In this document: positions 33,716 through 42,392 of the stretch, piece by piece
How positions within the stretch are numbered: the stretch's first letter is position 1
Layout of the letters: every line of letters starts with the position of its first letter
Source: G963717155 sp963717155
GTDB taxonomy: Bacteria; Actinomycetota; Thermoleophilia; Gaiellales; JALYLC01
Direction of reading: 5' to 3'
Assembly: GCA_963717155.1 (NCBI GenBank)
Contig: OY970326.1
Location: 4,650,001-4,714,000 of the forward strand
DNA length: 64,000 nt
Position numbers and translations under genes: made by a program
The notes under the pieces: generated by a model
The model's input: the letters and a program-made list of their open reading frames with translations, nothing else
Told to the model about the DNA's origin: nothing
Database searches by the model: none

Positions 33716-35437
33716 CTATCCCGAGCTCTCGAAGTGCTGCACCGTCGCGAAGCACACGTCCTCGGGCAGGAGTGGGCGGCACTTCCCGACCTCGTCCTTG
33801 ACTCCTCCCCACCACGTACGGAACAGGTTCGCACCGCGCGCTGATGCGCGTGCGACGCCGAGCATGTCGACGTGGTCGTAGCTCTCCAGCTTCTCGTGCG
33901 TCCACACGATCATCGAGTCGCCGCCCGCATCGGCCCCGCAGACGCGCAGTCCGCCCGTCTTTCCCGTGGAGAGGTGGATCCATGTCTTCTCGCCGCGCGT
34001 TGCGCCGCAACTGCCGATCACGAGATTGCCCTTCTCGGCGTCATAGGCGTGGCGGAGTGCCGCCTGACCGCGAAAGAACGAGAAGGAGAACGTCTGTGGG
34101 AAGGAGGTCGGGGCATTGGCGGGTGGGTGGCAGAGCTCGGTCTGGACGGCGCCGTAGCTCGGGGTCTGCGCGGTCTTGCACTGCGCTGCGATGCCCTTGG
34201 GCATGAGCGCGGCGAGCAAGCTCACCGGAGCAACTGAAGCCGCGGGAGCTGTCTGCTGCGTAGGTTGCGCCGCGCCACCCTTCCCATCGCCGCCGAGCAG
34301 GACGACGGCGAGGACGGCACCGACGGCGCCTGCCGCCACGAGGCCGGCCGCGATCCCAAGCCCCTTCCAGCCGCGGCGTCCCGACCTGCCGGGAGGTGGT
34401 CCCGCGGGTGGGTGCTCCGGCGGTGGGGGCGCCGCTACGGCGGACGGTGCTGCGGCTGCGGCAGTGTCGGTCGGGCTCGCGGGCGCGACCGGTAGCGTCT
34501 CGGCCACGGGCGACGCGACGGTCACGGGAGGCGCCGGGGTCGGTGGTACAACCTGCGTGGCAGGCGCCGAACTCGGCTCGGCAGCGGGTTGCGACAGCGC
34601 TTCGCGCACGGCGGTGGAGAGCTCTCTCGCGGTCGCGTACCGGTCGTCCGGCTTCTTGGCCATCGCCCTGGCCAGCACGACGTCGATCGCGGGCCCGAGC
34701 TCCGGACGAGCGGCCTGGACCGACGGCGGCGGCTCGAGCAGGTGCGCGTAGATGAGCGCTACCTCGGAGTCCTTCTCGAACGCGGGATTTCCCGTCAGAC
34801 ACTGGTACAGCACGCAGCCGAGCGAGTAGACGTCGGATCGGCCGTCGAGCTCCTTGCTCTCGATCTGCTCGGGCGAGGCGTACTCGGCCGTGCCGATGAA
34901 CATCCCGGTGCGTGTCACGTTCGAGGCCTGTTGCTTCGCGATCCCGAAGTCCGAGAGGTAGACGTGATGTGAGTCGTCTGCGCCCGCACCCTCGACAACG
35001 AGAACGTTCGCGGGCTTCACGTCCCGATGTACGAGGCCCATCTCGTGCGCGGCGTTGAGCGCGCTTGCGATCTGGCCGATGACAGAGATCGTCTGCGCTC
35101 GATCGAGTGGCCCGTTGCGCTGCAGCAGTTGCTTCAGGTTCGAGCCCGGGACATATCGCATTGCGATGTAGTAGACGCCCACCTCCTCGCCCGCCTCGTA
35201 GATCGGGATCACGTTGGGGTGGTCGAGCCCGGCCGCCAGTCGCGACTCGCGGATGAAGCGGTCCCGGAAGGCCTGGTCTTCGCTCAGCTCGGGTGACAGG
35301 AGCTTGAGGGCGACAGAGCGCTCGAGCACACGATGGCGGGCTCGGTAGACGATGCTCATGCCGCCGTGTCCGATCATCTCCTCGAGCCGGTAGGCAGCGA
35401 ACTCATCGCCGATCTTCGGGATCCACGACGCGGGCAT
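33716..35437 (-). CDS. Transmembrane serine/threonine protein kinase (PknB-like) with extracellular domain
   Basis: A 573-aa Hanks-type kinase. The kinase domain (about 15-275) has the Gly loop MIGHGGMSIVY, catalytic Lys in VALKLL, HRDVKPAN, DFG (YLSDFGIAK) and APE-like ASPE. A Pro/Ala-rich linker leads to one transmembrane helix (about 358-382). An outside domain of about 190 residues with several cysteines is of no recognised family. The ATG at 35437 places the kinase domain at the N-terminus; an upstream start would add 65 unlikely residues. It is divergent from the FHA-kinase operon and may sense an outside signal, possibly the exported peptide (inference). Confidence 0.88.
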   Translation of the reverse strand: MPASWIPKIGDEFAAYRLEEMIGHGGMSIVYRARHRVLERSVALKLLSPELSEDQAFRDRFIRESRLAAGLDHPNVIPIYEAGEEVGVYYIAMRYVPGSNLKQLLQRNGPLDRAQTISVIGQIASALNAAHEMGLVHRDVKPANVLVVEGAGADDSHHVYLSDFGIAKQQASNVTRTGMFIGTAEYASPEQIESKELDGRSDVYSLGCVLYQCLTGNPAFEKDSEVALIYAHLLEPPPSVQAARPELGPAIDVVLARAMAKKPDDRYATARELSTAVREALSQPAAEPSSAPATQVVPPTPAPPVTVASPVAETLPVAPASPTDTAAAAAPSAVAAPPPPEHPPAGPPPGRSGRRGWKGLGIAAGLVAAGAVGAVLAVVLLGGDGKGGAAQPTQQTAPAASVAPVSLLAALMPKGIAAQCKTAQTPSYGAVQTELCHPPANAPTSFPQTFSFSFFRGQAALRHAYDAEKGNLVIGSCGATRGEKTWIHLSTGKTGGLRVCGADAGGDSMIVWTHEKLESYDHVDMLGVARASARGANLFRTWWGGVKDEVGKCRPLLPEDVCFATVQHFESSG

Positions 35438-35717
35438 TCGGCCCAGTCTGACAGGAGCGCGGAGCGAATGCCAAAGGGCCGCACGTGCTTCACGGAGCAG
35501 GCATCGGACGGCTGAACCGGTGACCGAAGGCGAGGTGATGAGAGCGAGGTTGTGCGGTCCGCTCCAATCCCCTAGGCTCGTGGCCGCGCAAAGCCAGTTC
35601 ATGTAACAGCGCCGGAGAGGCACGAGGGGCACGGAGGGGTCTACGAGTGGAAGCCAACTTCGAGGCGCTGGGCCGAACGAGTGCCGTCATGCACATCCGT
35701 CACGAACGCACGCTGCT

Positions 35718-37151
35718 GTGACCGGCGCTCCGGAGCTGGGCTCCGAGCTCGCCGGCTACCGGCTCGAGTCCGTGCTCGGCGAGGGCGGCATGGGTATCGT
35801 CTATCTCGCCCGCGCCCCCGAAGGTGGTCTGTGCGCGATGAAAGTGCTATCGCGGCGACTGGTCGGTGACGACCCGACCTTCGCGACCCGGTTCAAGCGG
35901 GAAGTGCAGTACGCGGAGGCGCTCGACCATCCACACGTCCTCGAGCTGTACGAGGCCGGCGAGACGCCTGATGGCACGCTCTTCTTCGCGATGCAGTACA
36001 TCGACGGCCCGGACCTCGGGTTGCTACTGCGGCGCGACGGCCCGATGGGCCTGGCACAGGTCCTCTCGATTCTCGGGCAGATCGCCGATGCGCTCGACTG
36101 CGCGCACGCAAGCGGCCTGGTACATCGCGATGTCAAGCCCGGCAACATCATCGTTACCAACGACGTCGAGCGTCCGTACGCGTATCTCACCGACTTCGGG
36201 TTGAGCAAGAACCCGGGGACGGACTCGTTCGCGCTGACCCGGATGGGCCAGCTGATCGGCACGCTGGCCTACACCGCTCCGGAGGAGATCCTGGCGACTG
36301 AGCCGCGGGGCCATCTCGTGGACGTCTACTCGCTCGGTTGCGTCCTGTACGAGGCGCTCACGGGCGCGCCTCCATTCGTGCGCGAGCGCGAGATCGACCT
36401 CCTCTATGCACACGTCGGCGACCCCCGTCCCCGGGCGACCGAAGCGAGATCCGACCTGCCCGCCGGAATTGACGAGGTGATCGCGAGGGCGATGGCGATC
36501 ACCGCCACGGAGCGGTACCCGAGCTGCGACGAGCTCATCCTTGCTGCGCGGGCGTTGCTGGTGACGCCGGCGGCGACTCCTCCCGATGGTGCGACTGCGC
36601 CCGCGCACCCCGTCGAAGGAGCCGTCGAGCGTGTCGCCACGCCATCCGACGCACTCGGGCTCACTGTCAGAGATGGTCTCGGTCGCGGGCTCGCGCTCAC
36701 CGTCGAGCAGGAGCTCGTGCTCGGCCGGCTCACGACTCTCGATGGGGCTCTTGCGCCCGACCACAGCATCTCGCGCCGCCACGCGAGCATCACGCGTAGA
36801 GGCGATGGCGCCTTCGAGGTCGTGGACGAGCACTCGCGAAACGGCACGTTCGTCAACGGTGATCGCCTCGAGACTCCCCGAGTCCTGCGAACCGGTGACG
36901 AGCTGAGGATCGGAGGAACCGTCTTCGTGGCGACCGCTCCCGCTGCGAGCGACACGGCCCCCTCATCGGGAAGCCCCGCGCTAGCAGCGCCCGCCACCGA
37001 GGTCGTGGTCGAGACCGGGAAGTCGGGGTCGCGACTCGCCCTGCGCCTCGAGCTCGACGCCGACGCCGGTGAGCTGATCGTCGCAATCGACAACGGCGCC
37101 ACGGTTCGGATCGTCCGCGGGAGCGACGGCTGGCATCTGGAGAGCTCGTGA
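35718..37151 (+). CDS. Cytoplasmic serine/threonine protein kinase with FHA domain
   Basis: A 477-aa protein. The kinase domain (about 14-280) has GEGGMG, Lys42 in CAMKVL, HRDVKPGN at 136-143 and DFG at 159-161. After a short linker comes an FHA domain (about 315-405) with the phosphothreonine-binding signature GR, SISRRHASI and NGTFVNG. A C-terminal segment of about 60 residues (429-477) is of no known family. No transmembrane helix is seen. It is the first gene of a three-gene overlapping operon ending in the C39 exporter. I infer that it phosphorylates or docks onto the parvulin-like protein or the exporter. Confidence 0.88.
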   Translation: MTGAPELGSELAGYRLESVLGEGGMGIVYLARAPEGGLCAMKVLSRRLVGDDPTFATRFKREVQYAEALDHPHVLELYEAGETPDGTLFFAMQYIDGPDLGLLLRRDGPMGLAQVLSILGQIADALDCAHASGLVHRDVKPGNIIVTNDVERPYAYLTDFGLSKNPGTDSFALTRMGQLIGTLAYTAPEEILATEPRGHLVDVYSLGCVLYEALTGAPPFVREREIDLLYAHVGDPRPRATEARSDLPAGIDEVIARAMAITATERYPSCDELILAARALLVTPAATPPDGATAPAHPVEGAVERVATPSDALGLTVRDGLGRGLALTVEQELVLGRLTTLDGALAPDHSISRRHASITRRGDGAFEVVDEHSRNGTFVNGDRLETPRVLRTGDELRIGGTVFVATAPAASDTAPSSGSPALAAPATEVVVETGKSGSRLALRLELDADAGELIVAIDNGATVRIVRGSDGWHLESS

Positions 37152-38212
37152 ACGCCGGCGTCCCCGTCGTCGGTGAGCAGCACGGCATCGACGATCTCCT
37201 CGCCGCGGGCATCCTCGTGGTGGACGGGCGTGAGCTCACTGGTCGGGATCTGCTCGCCGCCGGCGTCGTCTCGGGTCGCTGGCAGCGGCTCGAGAGCGAT
37301 CTGTCGGACGGTCTCGGACTGGTCGCCGCGCAGCCCCCCGGCGACACGGAGGTAGCAGAGGCCCTCCGCAGCTTCCGCATGGAACGAGGGCTCCTGAGCG
37401 CCGAGGACCTGCGCGCCTGGATGCACGCCCGAGCTCTCCCGCTCGCCGCGCTCAGGGGGGCGGCTGCGCGCGCGATCGTTCGCGCACAGGGCGGAACGCA
37501 GGAGGCCGTTACGACGGCGGAGGTCGCAACGGCGCTGCCGGCCGAGGCGATCTACGGCGGCGCCGTGCGCGAGATCGGCCTGTGGCTTGCGGATCGGATC
37601 CTCTCGGCTGCAGTGACCCGCGCGACGGACGTCGAGCCTGTCGCGCTCGAGCGTACGGTCGTGCAGCGGCTCGTGTTCGAAGAGGCCCGCACCGTCGCAG
37701 GTGGCGCACGGCCAGAATCAGGTCTGGAGCGAGGCCGGCGGCTGGCCTGGATCGTGGCGCTCGACGAGGCTTACCGCGAGTGGGAGGCCGACGTGATCGG
37801 CCCGGTGGAGGTGGCGCGCCGGCTGCGCGAGATGATGCTCCACTGGTGTCGGTTCGATCTCGACGAGCTCGCGTTCGCCTCGCCTGGTGCAGCCGCCGAA
37901 GCGGCCCGGCAGCTCGACGAGGGCATCGATCCGACCCGGCTCGCGGCCATCGCAGGCGCGCAGTTGACCAGCCGGAGTGTGGTGCTGGCGGACGCGCCCG
38001 AGAAGCTGGCGCGGTTCCTCTCCAGTGCGGTGGTCGGGGATGTCGTCGGCCCGTGGAGCGACGACTCCGGTTACGCGGTGGCCCGCGTCGTCGGCCGTCG
38101 GCCACCGGACATCGCAGACGAGCCAACCGCTGCGCGCGCCCGCGGTGAGCTGTTGACGGAGATGCTGATAAGGCTGCGCGCGGGGAGGGTGCGTTGGCAT
38201 GAGCGGACCTGA
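37148..38212 (+). CDS. Parvulin/SurA-like protein of the peptide export operon
   Basis: A 354-aa mostly helical protein without signal peptide or membrane helix. The last 120 residues, including LDEGIDPTRLAAIAGAQ, LSSAVVGDVVGPWSDDSGYA and VARVVGRRPPD, follow the pattern of parvulin-type (PpiC) peptidyl-prolyl isomerase domains, and a helical SurA-like part precedes them. Proteins of this kind occur beside C39-type peptide exporters as putative peptide maturation factors. The GTG at 37148 overlaps the kinase stop (GTGA) and its own stop overlaps the exporter start by 14 nt, so the three are translationally coupled. Likely a substrate chaperone. Confidence 0.7.
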   Translation: MNAGVPVVGEQHGIDDLLAAGILVVDGRELTGRDLLAAGVVSGRWQRLESDLSDGLGLVAAQPPGDTEVAEALRSFRMERGLLSAEDLRAWMHARALPLAALRGAAARAIVRAQGGTQEAVTTAEVATALPAEAIYGGAVREIGLWLADRILSAAVTRATDVEPVALERTVVQRLVFEEARTVAGGARPESGLERGRRLAWIVALDEAYREWEADVIGPVEVARRLREMMLHWCRFDLDELAFASPGAAAEAARQLDEGIDPTRLAAIAGAQLTSRSVVLADAPEKLARFLSSAVVGDVVGPWSDDSGYAVARVVGRRPPDIADEPTAARARGELLTEMLIRLRAGRVRWHERT

Positions 38213-41200
38213 CCTGCCCGCCTTCGCGTCGCCCACCGCGGTGGTGCGTGCGCTGCCCTTCATGGCCCATCTACCGGCCGATGTGCGGAACCTCATCCTG
38301 GCCGGCTTCGAAGAGCGGACGTATCGGTTCGGCGAGACGGTATCGACGCCGGAAGACGGCGCATTCGTCGTCGTCGTCGAGGGCGAGGTGCGCGTCATCG
38401 CCGAACGCGCCGATCGCACGGAGGTCTCGCTCGGCGTGCTCGGTGCGGGCCAGACGAGCGGTGAGCGGGCGCTCGTCGAGGACCACCCGCCCGGAGTCAC
38501 CCTACGCGCCGCCTCGACCGCCGTGCGCGTTCTGCGGCTCGACCGCGGTGTTGCAGTCGCCCTCGCCCGCGCGCACCCCGAGGCCGCCGTGGCGTTCGCA
38601 GAGCAGGCGCACGCCAAGCGGATCGCGGCATTCCTGCGGACGGATGAGACGTTCAGGGACCTCGACCCGAAGGGCGTCGAGCTCATCGTCGGTCGAGGTC
38701 GCGGGAAAGACGCCCACGATGGTGATGTCATCGTGTGGGAAGGGGGCCAGACGGCCAGCTGGTGGATCGTCGAGTCGGGCCGGCTCGTCGAGCACAGCGG
38801 ACAGGGATCGGCTCGCCGCGACGTCCGCTTCCTACGCGCCGGCGATGTGTTCGGCGAGGTCGGTGCGCTTGACGGGTCAGCGCAGCTGACGACGGTGACG
38901 GCGGCGAGCGAGTGCAGGTTGCTCGAGCTCGACGCGGCGGTGCTCGACGAGCTCGGCGCGCTCGATCCGATGTTCGCCTCGAGGCTCGGCGACCGGGCTC
39001 GGCTGCACCTCAGCCGCATCGCCGTGCGGCCGCTCGACTTCGCTGGTGGCGACGAGGCCTCGGGGGTCCACCAGCGTCCGCCGACGCCTCCGCCGTCGCC
39101 CGATGAGCGTATCGCGGCCGGCGTGGACGTCTCGGGGGAATCGCCTGCGCCCGAGGAATGGGTTGCGCCCCGTCGCTTCCCGTTCGTGCGCCAGATCGAT
39201 CTCGCCGACTGTGGCGTGGCGGCCCTCGCGATGATCTGCCGCGCGTTCGGCCGCAAGGTCTCGCTGCCGTTCCTCCGGCACGTCGCCGGTACCGGTCAGG
39301 ACGGCACGAGCCTGCGCGGGATCATGCGCGCTGCCGAGGAGGCGGGACTCGAGGGCCACGCTCTCAAGGCGTCGAAGAATCGGCTGGCCGAGCTGCAGCT
39401 GCCGGCGATCCTGCACTGGGAGGGCAACCACTGGATCGTCGTATACGCCGTCGAAGGGGATCGCGTACGCCTGGCCGACCCAGGCCGCGGCCTGCGGAAG
39501 GTCAGTCGTGCCGAGGTGGACGAGAAGTGGAGCGGTTGGTGCGCGACGTTCCGACCTACGCCCCGGTTGGACGACGCTCCGGTCGAGCACCTCGACCTGG
39601 GGTGGGTGCGTCCCTTCGTACGGCCGATGCGGATGCGCCTCGCGCTCGCGACGGGGATGGCGATCCTGGCGACGGGCCTCCAGCTGCTCGCGCCGGTTCT
39701 GACCCAGCGCGTGGTCGACGCGGCAGCCGCCGGGCATTCAGGCCGTGTGTCGCTCCTGATCCTCGTCATCGTGGCCCTCCTGTTCGCCGGGCTCGGGGTC
39801 AGCCTGCTCCAGCGCCGGATGCTCGCGCATGCGGCGGTGCGGCTCGACGGCGATGCGCTCGACTTCGTGTCCGGGCGTCTGCTGCAGCTCCCGCTCAAGT
39901 ATTTCGAGGCGCGGCGCACCGCGGACATCGAGCGTCGGCTGAATGGACTGCGCCAGGTGCGTGGGCTGTTCGTCCAGGGAATCGTGGGCGGCCTGTCGGC
40001 CGTCGTGCAGCTTGTCGTGACGCTCATCATCATGTTCACGTACTCGCCCGTGATCGCGCTCGTGTTCCTCGCGACGGCTCCCGTGTACGCCTGTCTCATG
40101 CGCTACTCGTCGAGCCGACTGCGCCCGACGTTCGACAGCCTCGAGGAGGCGTACTCGCGTCACGCCGCTAAACAGCTCGACGCGATCAAGGGCATCGAGG
40201 CGGCCAAGAGCGCCGGCGCGGAGGACGGCCTCCGACGCGGGATCCAGCGCGAGTTCGGCCAGCTCACCGAACGCATGTTCCACAGCGACTGGGTGCTGAT
40301 GTTCTACGACGCGGCCGTCCAGACGGCCGGGTTCCTGTTCTTCGTCCTGTTCCTCTGGGTCGGCGCGCTGCTCGTCGCGAACGGCTCGCTGTCGATCGGC
40401 GAGTTCGTGGCCGTCAACTCGCTCGTCCTGCTCGCCAACGCCCCGATCGCGGTGCTGCTCGGCCTGTGGGATCAGGCACAGCAAGCCTCGGTCCTGCTTC
40501 AACGGCTCCAGGACGTGCTCGAGGCCGAGCCGGAGCAGGTTCAGGGTGCGACACCGCTACGAGACGTTCGCCGGCTCTCGGGTCGCATCGCGCTGCGCCA
40601 GGTCGCGCTCAGCTATCCCGACGCGCCCGACCGGCGCATCCTCGACGACGTCACGCTCGTGCTCGAGCCCGGATCGACGCTCGGACTCGTCGGCCGCTCG
40701 GGATCGGGCAAGTCGACGCTCGTGCGCTGTCTCGCCGGACTCGTCGTGCCGAGCAACGGCAGCGTCCTGTACGACGAGGTCGACATGCGCGAGCTCGACT
40801 GGCGTCAGCTGCGACGCCGCATCGGGGTTGTCCTTCAGGCGCCGTACCTGTTCGATGAGACGATCGCCGCCAACATCGCGCTCGGTGAGGACACGCCGGA
40901 CATGGCGCTCGTCCAGCGCGCCGCGGAGATCGCCGACGCCGCCGGCTTCATCGAGAGCATGGCGCTCGGATACGACACGAAGGTCGGCGACACGGGGATC
41001 CGCCTCTCGGGCGGGCAAGCGCAGCGCGTCTGCATCGCCCGCGCCCTGTACCACGATCCGCCCGTCCTGCTCTTCGACGAGGCGACGAGCGCCCTCGACA
41101 CCGAATCCGAGGCGGCCGTCAAGCGCAACCTCGACCGCGTGCTGGAGAACCGCACCGCGGTGATCGTCGCGCACCGACTCAGCACGATTCGCGATGCCGA

Positions 41201-41309
41201 CGCGATCGCCGTGCTCGAACAGGGCCGTATCGTCGAGCACGGCACGCACGACGCGCTGCTCGACCGCGAGGGTCTCTACTACCACTTGCAGGCCAACCAG
41301 GTCGGGTGA
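38199..41309 (+). CDS. C39 peptidase-containing ABC exporter with two N-terminal cyclic-nucleotide-binding domains
   Basis: A 1036-aa fusion. Residues about 20-140 and 150-275 are two cyclic-nucleotide-binding-like domains (YRFGETVST to GEVRVIAER; GDVIVWEGG to AGDVFGEVGAL). Residues 325-450 are a C39 peptidase with Gln332, Cys338 (RQIDLADCGV), His411 (GNHWIVV) and Asp427 (LADPGRG), the full catalytic set. Then come an ABC transmembrane domain (about 470-770) and an NBD with GRSGSGKST, LSGGQAQRV, VLLFDEATSALD and the H-loop AHRLST. Such proteins cleave double-glycine leaders and export the core peptide as homodimers. It is the last gene of the kinase-FHA operon. Precursors with fitting leaders lie at 33207, 5436, 5710 and 6478. 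Confidence 0.92.
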   Translation: MSGPDLPAFASPTAVVRALPFMAHLPADVRNLILAGFEERTYRFGETVSTPEDGAFVVVVEGEVRVIAERADRTEVSLGVLGAGQTSGERALVEDHPPGVTLRAASTAVRVLRLDRGVAVALARAHPEAAVAFAEQAHAKRIAAFLRTDETFRDLDPKGVELIVGRGRGKDAHDGDVIVWEGGQTASWWIVESGRLVEHSGQGSARRDVRFLRAGDVFGEVGALDGSAQLTTVTAASECRLLELDAAVLDELGALDPMFASRLGDRARLHLSRIAVRPLDFAGGDEASGVHQRPPTPPPSPDERIAAGVDVSGESPAPEEWVAPRRFPFVRQIDLADCGVAALAMICRAFGRKVSLPFLRHVAGTGQDGTSLRGIMRAAEEAGLEGHALKASKNRLAELQLPAILHWEGNHWIVVYAVEGDRVRLADPGRGLRKVSRAEVDEKWSGWCATFRPTPRLDDAPVEHLDLGWVRPFVRPMRMRLALATGMAILATGLQLLAPVLTQRVVDAAAAGHSGRVSLLILVIVALLFAGLGVSLLQRRMLAHAAVRLDGDALDFVSGRLLQLPLKYFEARRTADIERRLNGLRQVRGLFVQGIVGGLSAVVQLVVTLIIMFTYSPVIALVFLATAPVYACLMRYSSSRLRPTFDSLEEAYSRHAAKQLDAIKGIEAAKSAGAEDGLRRGIQREFGQLTERMFHSDWVLMFYDAAVQTAGFLFFVLFLWVGALLVANGSLSIGEFVAVNSLVLLANAPIAVLLGLWDQAQQASVLLQRLQDVLEAEPEQVQGATPLRDVRRLSGRIALRQVALSYPDAPDRRILDDVTLVLEPGSTLGLVGRSGSGKSTLVRCLAGLVVPSNGSVLYDEVDMRELDWRQLRRRIGVVLQAPYLFDETIAANIALGEDTPDMALVQRAAEIADAAGFIESMALGYDTKVGDTGIRLSGGQAQRVCIARALYHDPPVLLFDEATSALDTESEAAVKRNLDRVLENRTAVIVAHRLSTIRDADAIAVLEQGRIVEHGTHDALLDREGLYYHLQANQVG

Positions 41310-41313
41310 ACCC

Positions 41314-41334
41314 GATCGCCTGCGTCAGGCAATC
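41314..41334. terminator. Short hairpin shared by convergent genes
   Basis: GATCGCCTG (41314-41322) pairs with CAGGCAATC (41326-41334), one mismatch, 3-nt loop. It lies 4 nt after the exporter stop, and the stop codon of the convergent membrane gene overlaps the loop. Confidence 0.5.
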
Positions 41335-41627
41335 TCCTCGCTCGCAGCGAGCTCGTCGAGAGCACCCACGATCGGGCGTCGGTAGATGAGCACGCCGGCG
41401 ACGACGGCGTTGGCCACGATGTAGTACAGCGGGTAGATGACGAGCGAGAACTCGAGACTGCCAACGGCTGCAAGCGCACAGAGGCCGACGACGGACGAGA
41501 GCACGAACGTGGAGATCGTCTCCGATGCAGGATCGCGCCACGCCTTCGGAAGCATCATGATCGTCCCCATGACGTCCGCGAGGATCACCGCAAGCGTCGC
41601 GAGAGTCGGATCGGTGAACACAACCAT
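41325..41627 (-). CDS. Membrane protein, C-terminal part of an apparently split gene
   Basis: A 100-aa frame from ATG at 41627 with three hydrophobic segments (LATLAVILADVMGTIMM, FVLSSVVGLCALAAVGS and LVIYPLYYIVANAVVAGVLI). It overlaps the 3' end of the frame at 41585-41929. Joined by one added base near 41625-41632, the two give a single protein of about 200 aa with evenly spaced helices. Either a frameshift or sequencing error split one gene, or the two halves are separately translated. The family is not recognised. Confidence 0.55.
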   Translation of the reverse strand: MVVFTDPTLATLAVILADVMGTIMMLPKAWRDPASETISTFVLSSVVGLCALAAVGSLEFSLVIYPLYYIVANAVVAGVLIYRRPIVGALDELAASEEIA

Positions 41628-41929
41628 CCGGCGACGCCGAGCCCCGCGATGGCCAGCATCAGGCGATCCCGGGGATCGACGCCGCCTTCGCCGCGCCGGA
41701 TCGAGAGAAGCAAGATCGCGCTGTTCAGAAGCGCCTGTGCCGCGAGCGGGAGGATGCTCCAGACCGCGCCGTCGGCGCGGTTCGAGGCCAGCACGATCCA
41801 GGAGAGCGCGGTCCAGATCAGCCACGCTCCCCGATGAGGTCTCGTCGTTCCTCGGAGCGTGTCCCGGATGTACGGCGCAGCATCGAACATGCTGATGGCC
41901 GTCCCGACGAGCGCGACGAGTTCCAGCAC
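41585..41929 (-). CDS. Membrane protein, N-terminal part of an apparently split gene
   Basis: A frame of about 114 aa from GTG at 41929 (VLELVALVGTAISMFDAAPY), with helices including AWLIWTALSWIVLASNR and LPLAAQALLNSAILLLS, ending GLGVAGWLCSP before a few off-frame residues and a stop. The last hydrophobic run is interrupted where the downstream frame begins. The start is uncertain: the frame is open to 42043. Confidence 0.5.
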   Translation of the reverse strand: MLELVALVGTAISMFDAAPYIRDTLRGTTRPHRGAWLIWTALSWIVLASNRADGAVWSILPLAAQALLNSAILLLSIRRGEGGVDPRDRLMLAIAGLGVAGWLCSPIRLSRRLR

Positions 41930-42135
41930 GCCTAGATCCCGTGCCGCGACCTTGGCCGGCGGATCAGACTCATCGCGCCATAGTCTCAGCCGCAGTCGGT
42001 GGGCGCACGCGTTTGCGCTTCCGTCCGGGCGGGTATGTCGCACCTGCGGACGTCCGGAGACGCCGGGGTGACCCTCCCGGGTTCAGGCGGCCGACCTCCG
42101 CAGGGACGCCGCCAGCGAGAAGGAGGTCAGTAGGA

Positions 42136-42372
42136 ATGATCGTCGTGGTGGTCGCGTCGATGATTCTCGCCGCAACATGCTCCTTTGCGTTGTTCTCGCG
42201 CGGGCAACGCGCCTGGGGCCGCCGGCGGGCCGTCCGAAGAGAGGCGGCGCACGGGATCGCGAGGCTCGAGCTCATGCTGCAAGAGCGCGAGGACCAGGCC
42301 GTCCGTCCGCCGAAGCGCGGCGAAGGCGACACCGGCAGCGGCAAGAGCGCATCCAACCCGCAGATCTCCTGA
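42136..42372 (+). CDS. Small single-span membrane protein
   Basis: A 78-aa protein with one N-terminal hydrophobic helix (MIVVVVASMILAATCSFALF) followed by an Arg-rich, charged cytoplasmic tail. AGGAGG lies 9 nt before the ATG. It is 20 nt upstream of the next small membrane gene, likely an operon. Function unknown. Confidence 0.55.
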   Translation: MIVVVVASMILAATCSFALFSRGQRAWGRRRAVRREAAHGIARLELMLQEREDQAVRPPKRGEGDTGSGKSASNPQIS

Positions 42373-42392
42373 GCGGGGGGAAGGAGTCGACC

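Noticed and set aside
42177..42392. N-terminal extension of the two-span membrane protein
   Set aside because: This part is a shadow of the small gene at 42136; the ATG at 42393 has a strong ribosome-binding site.
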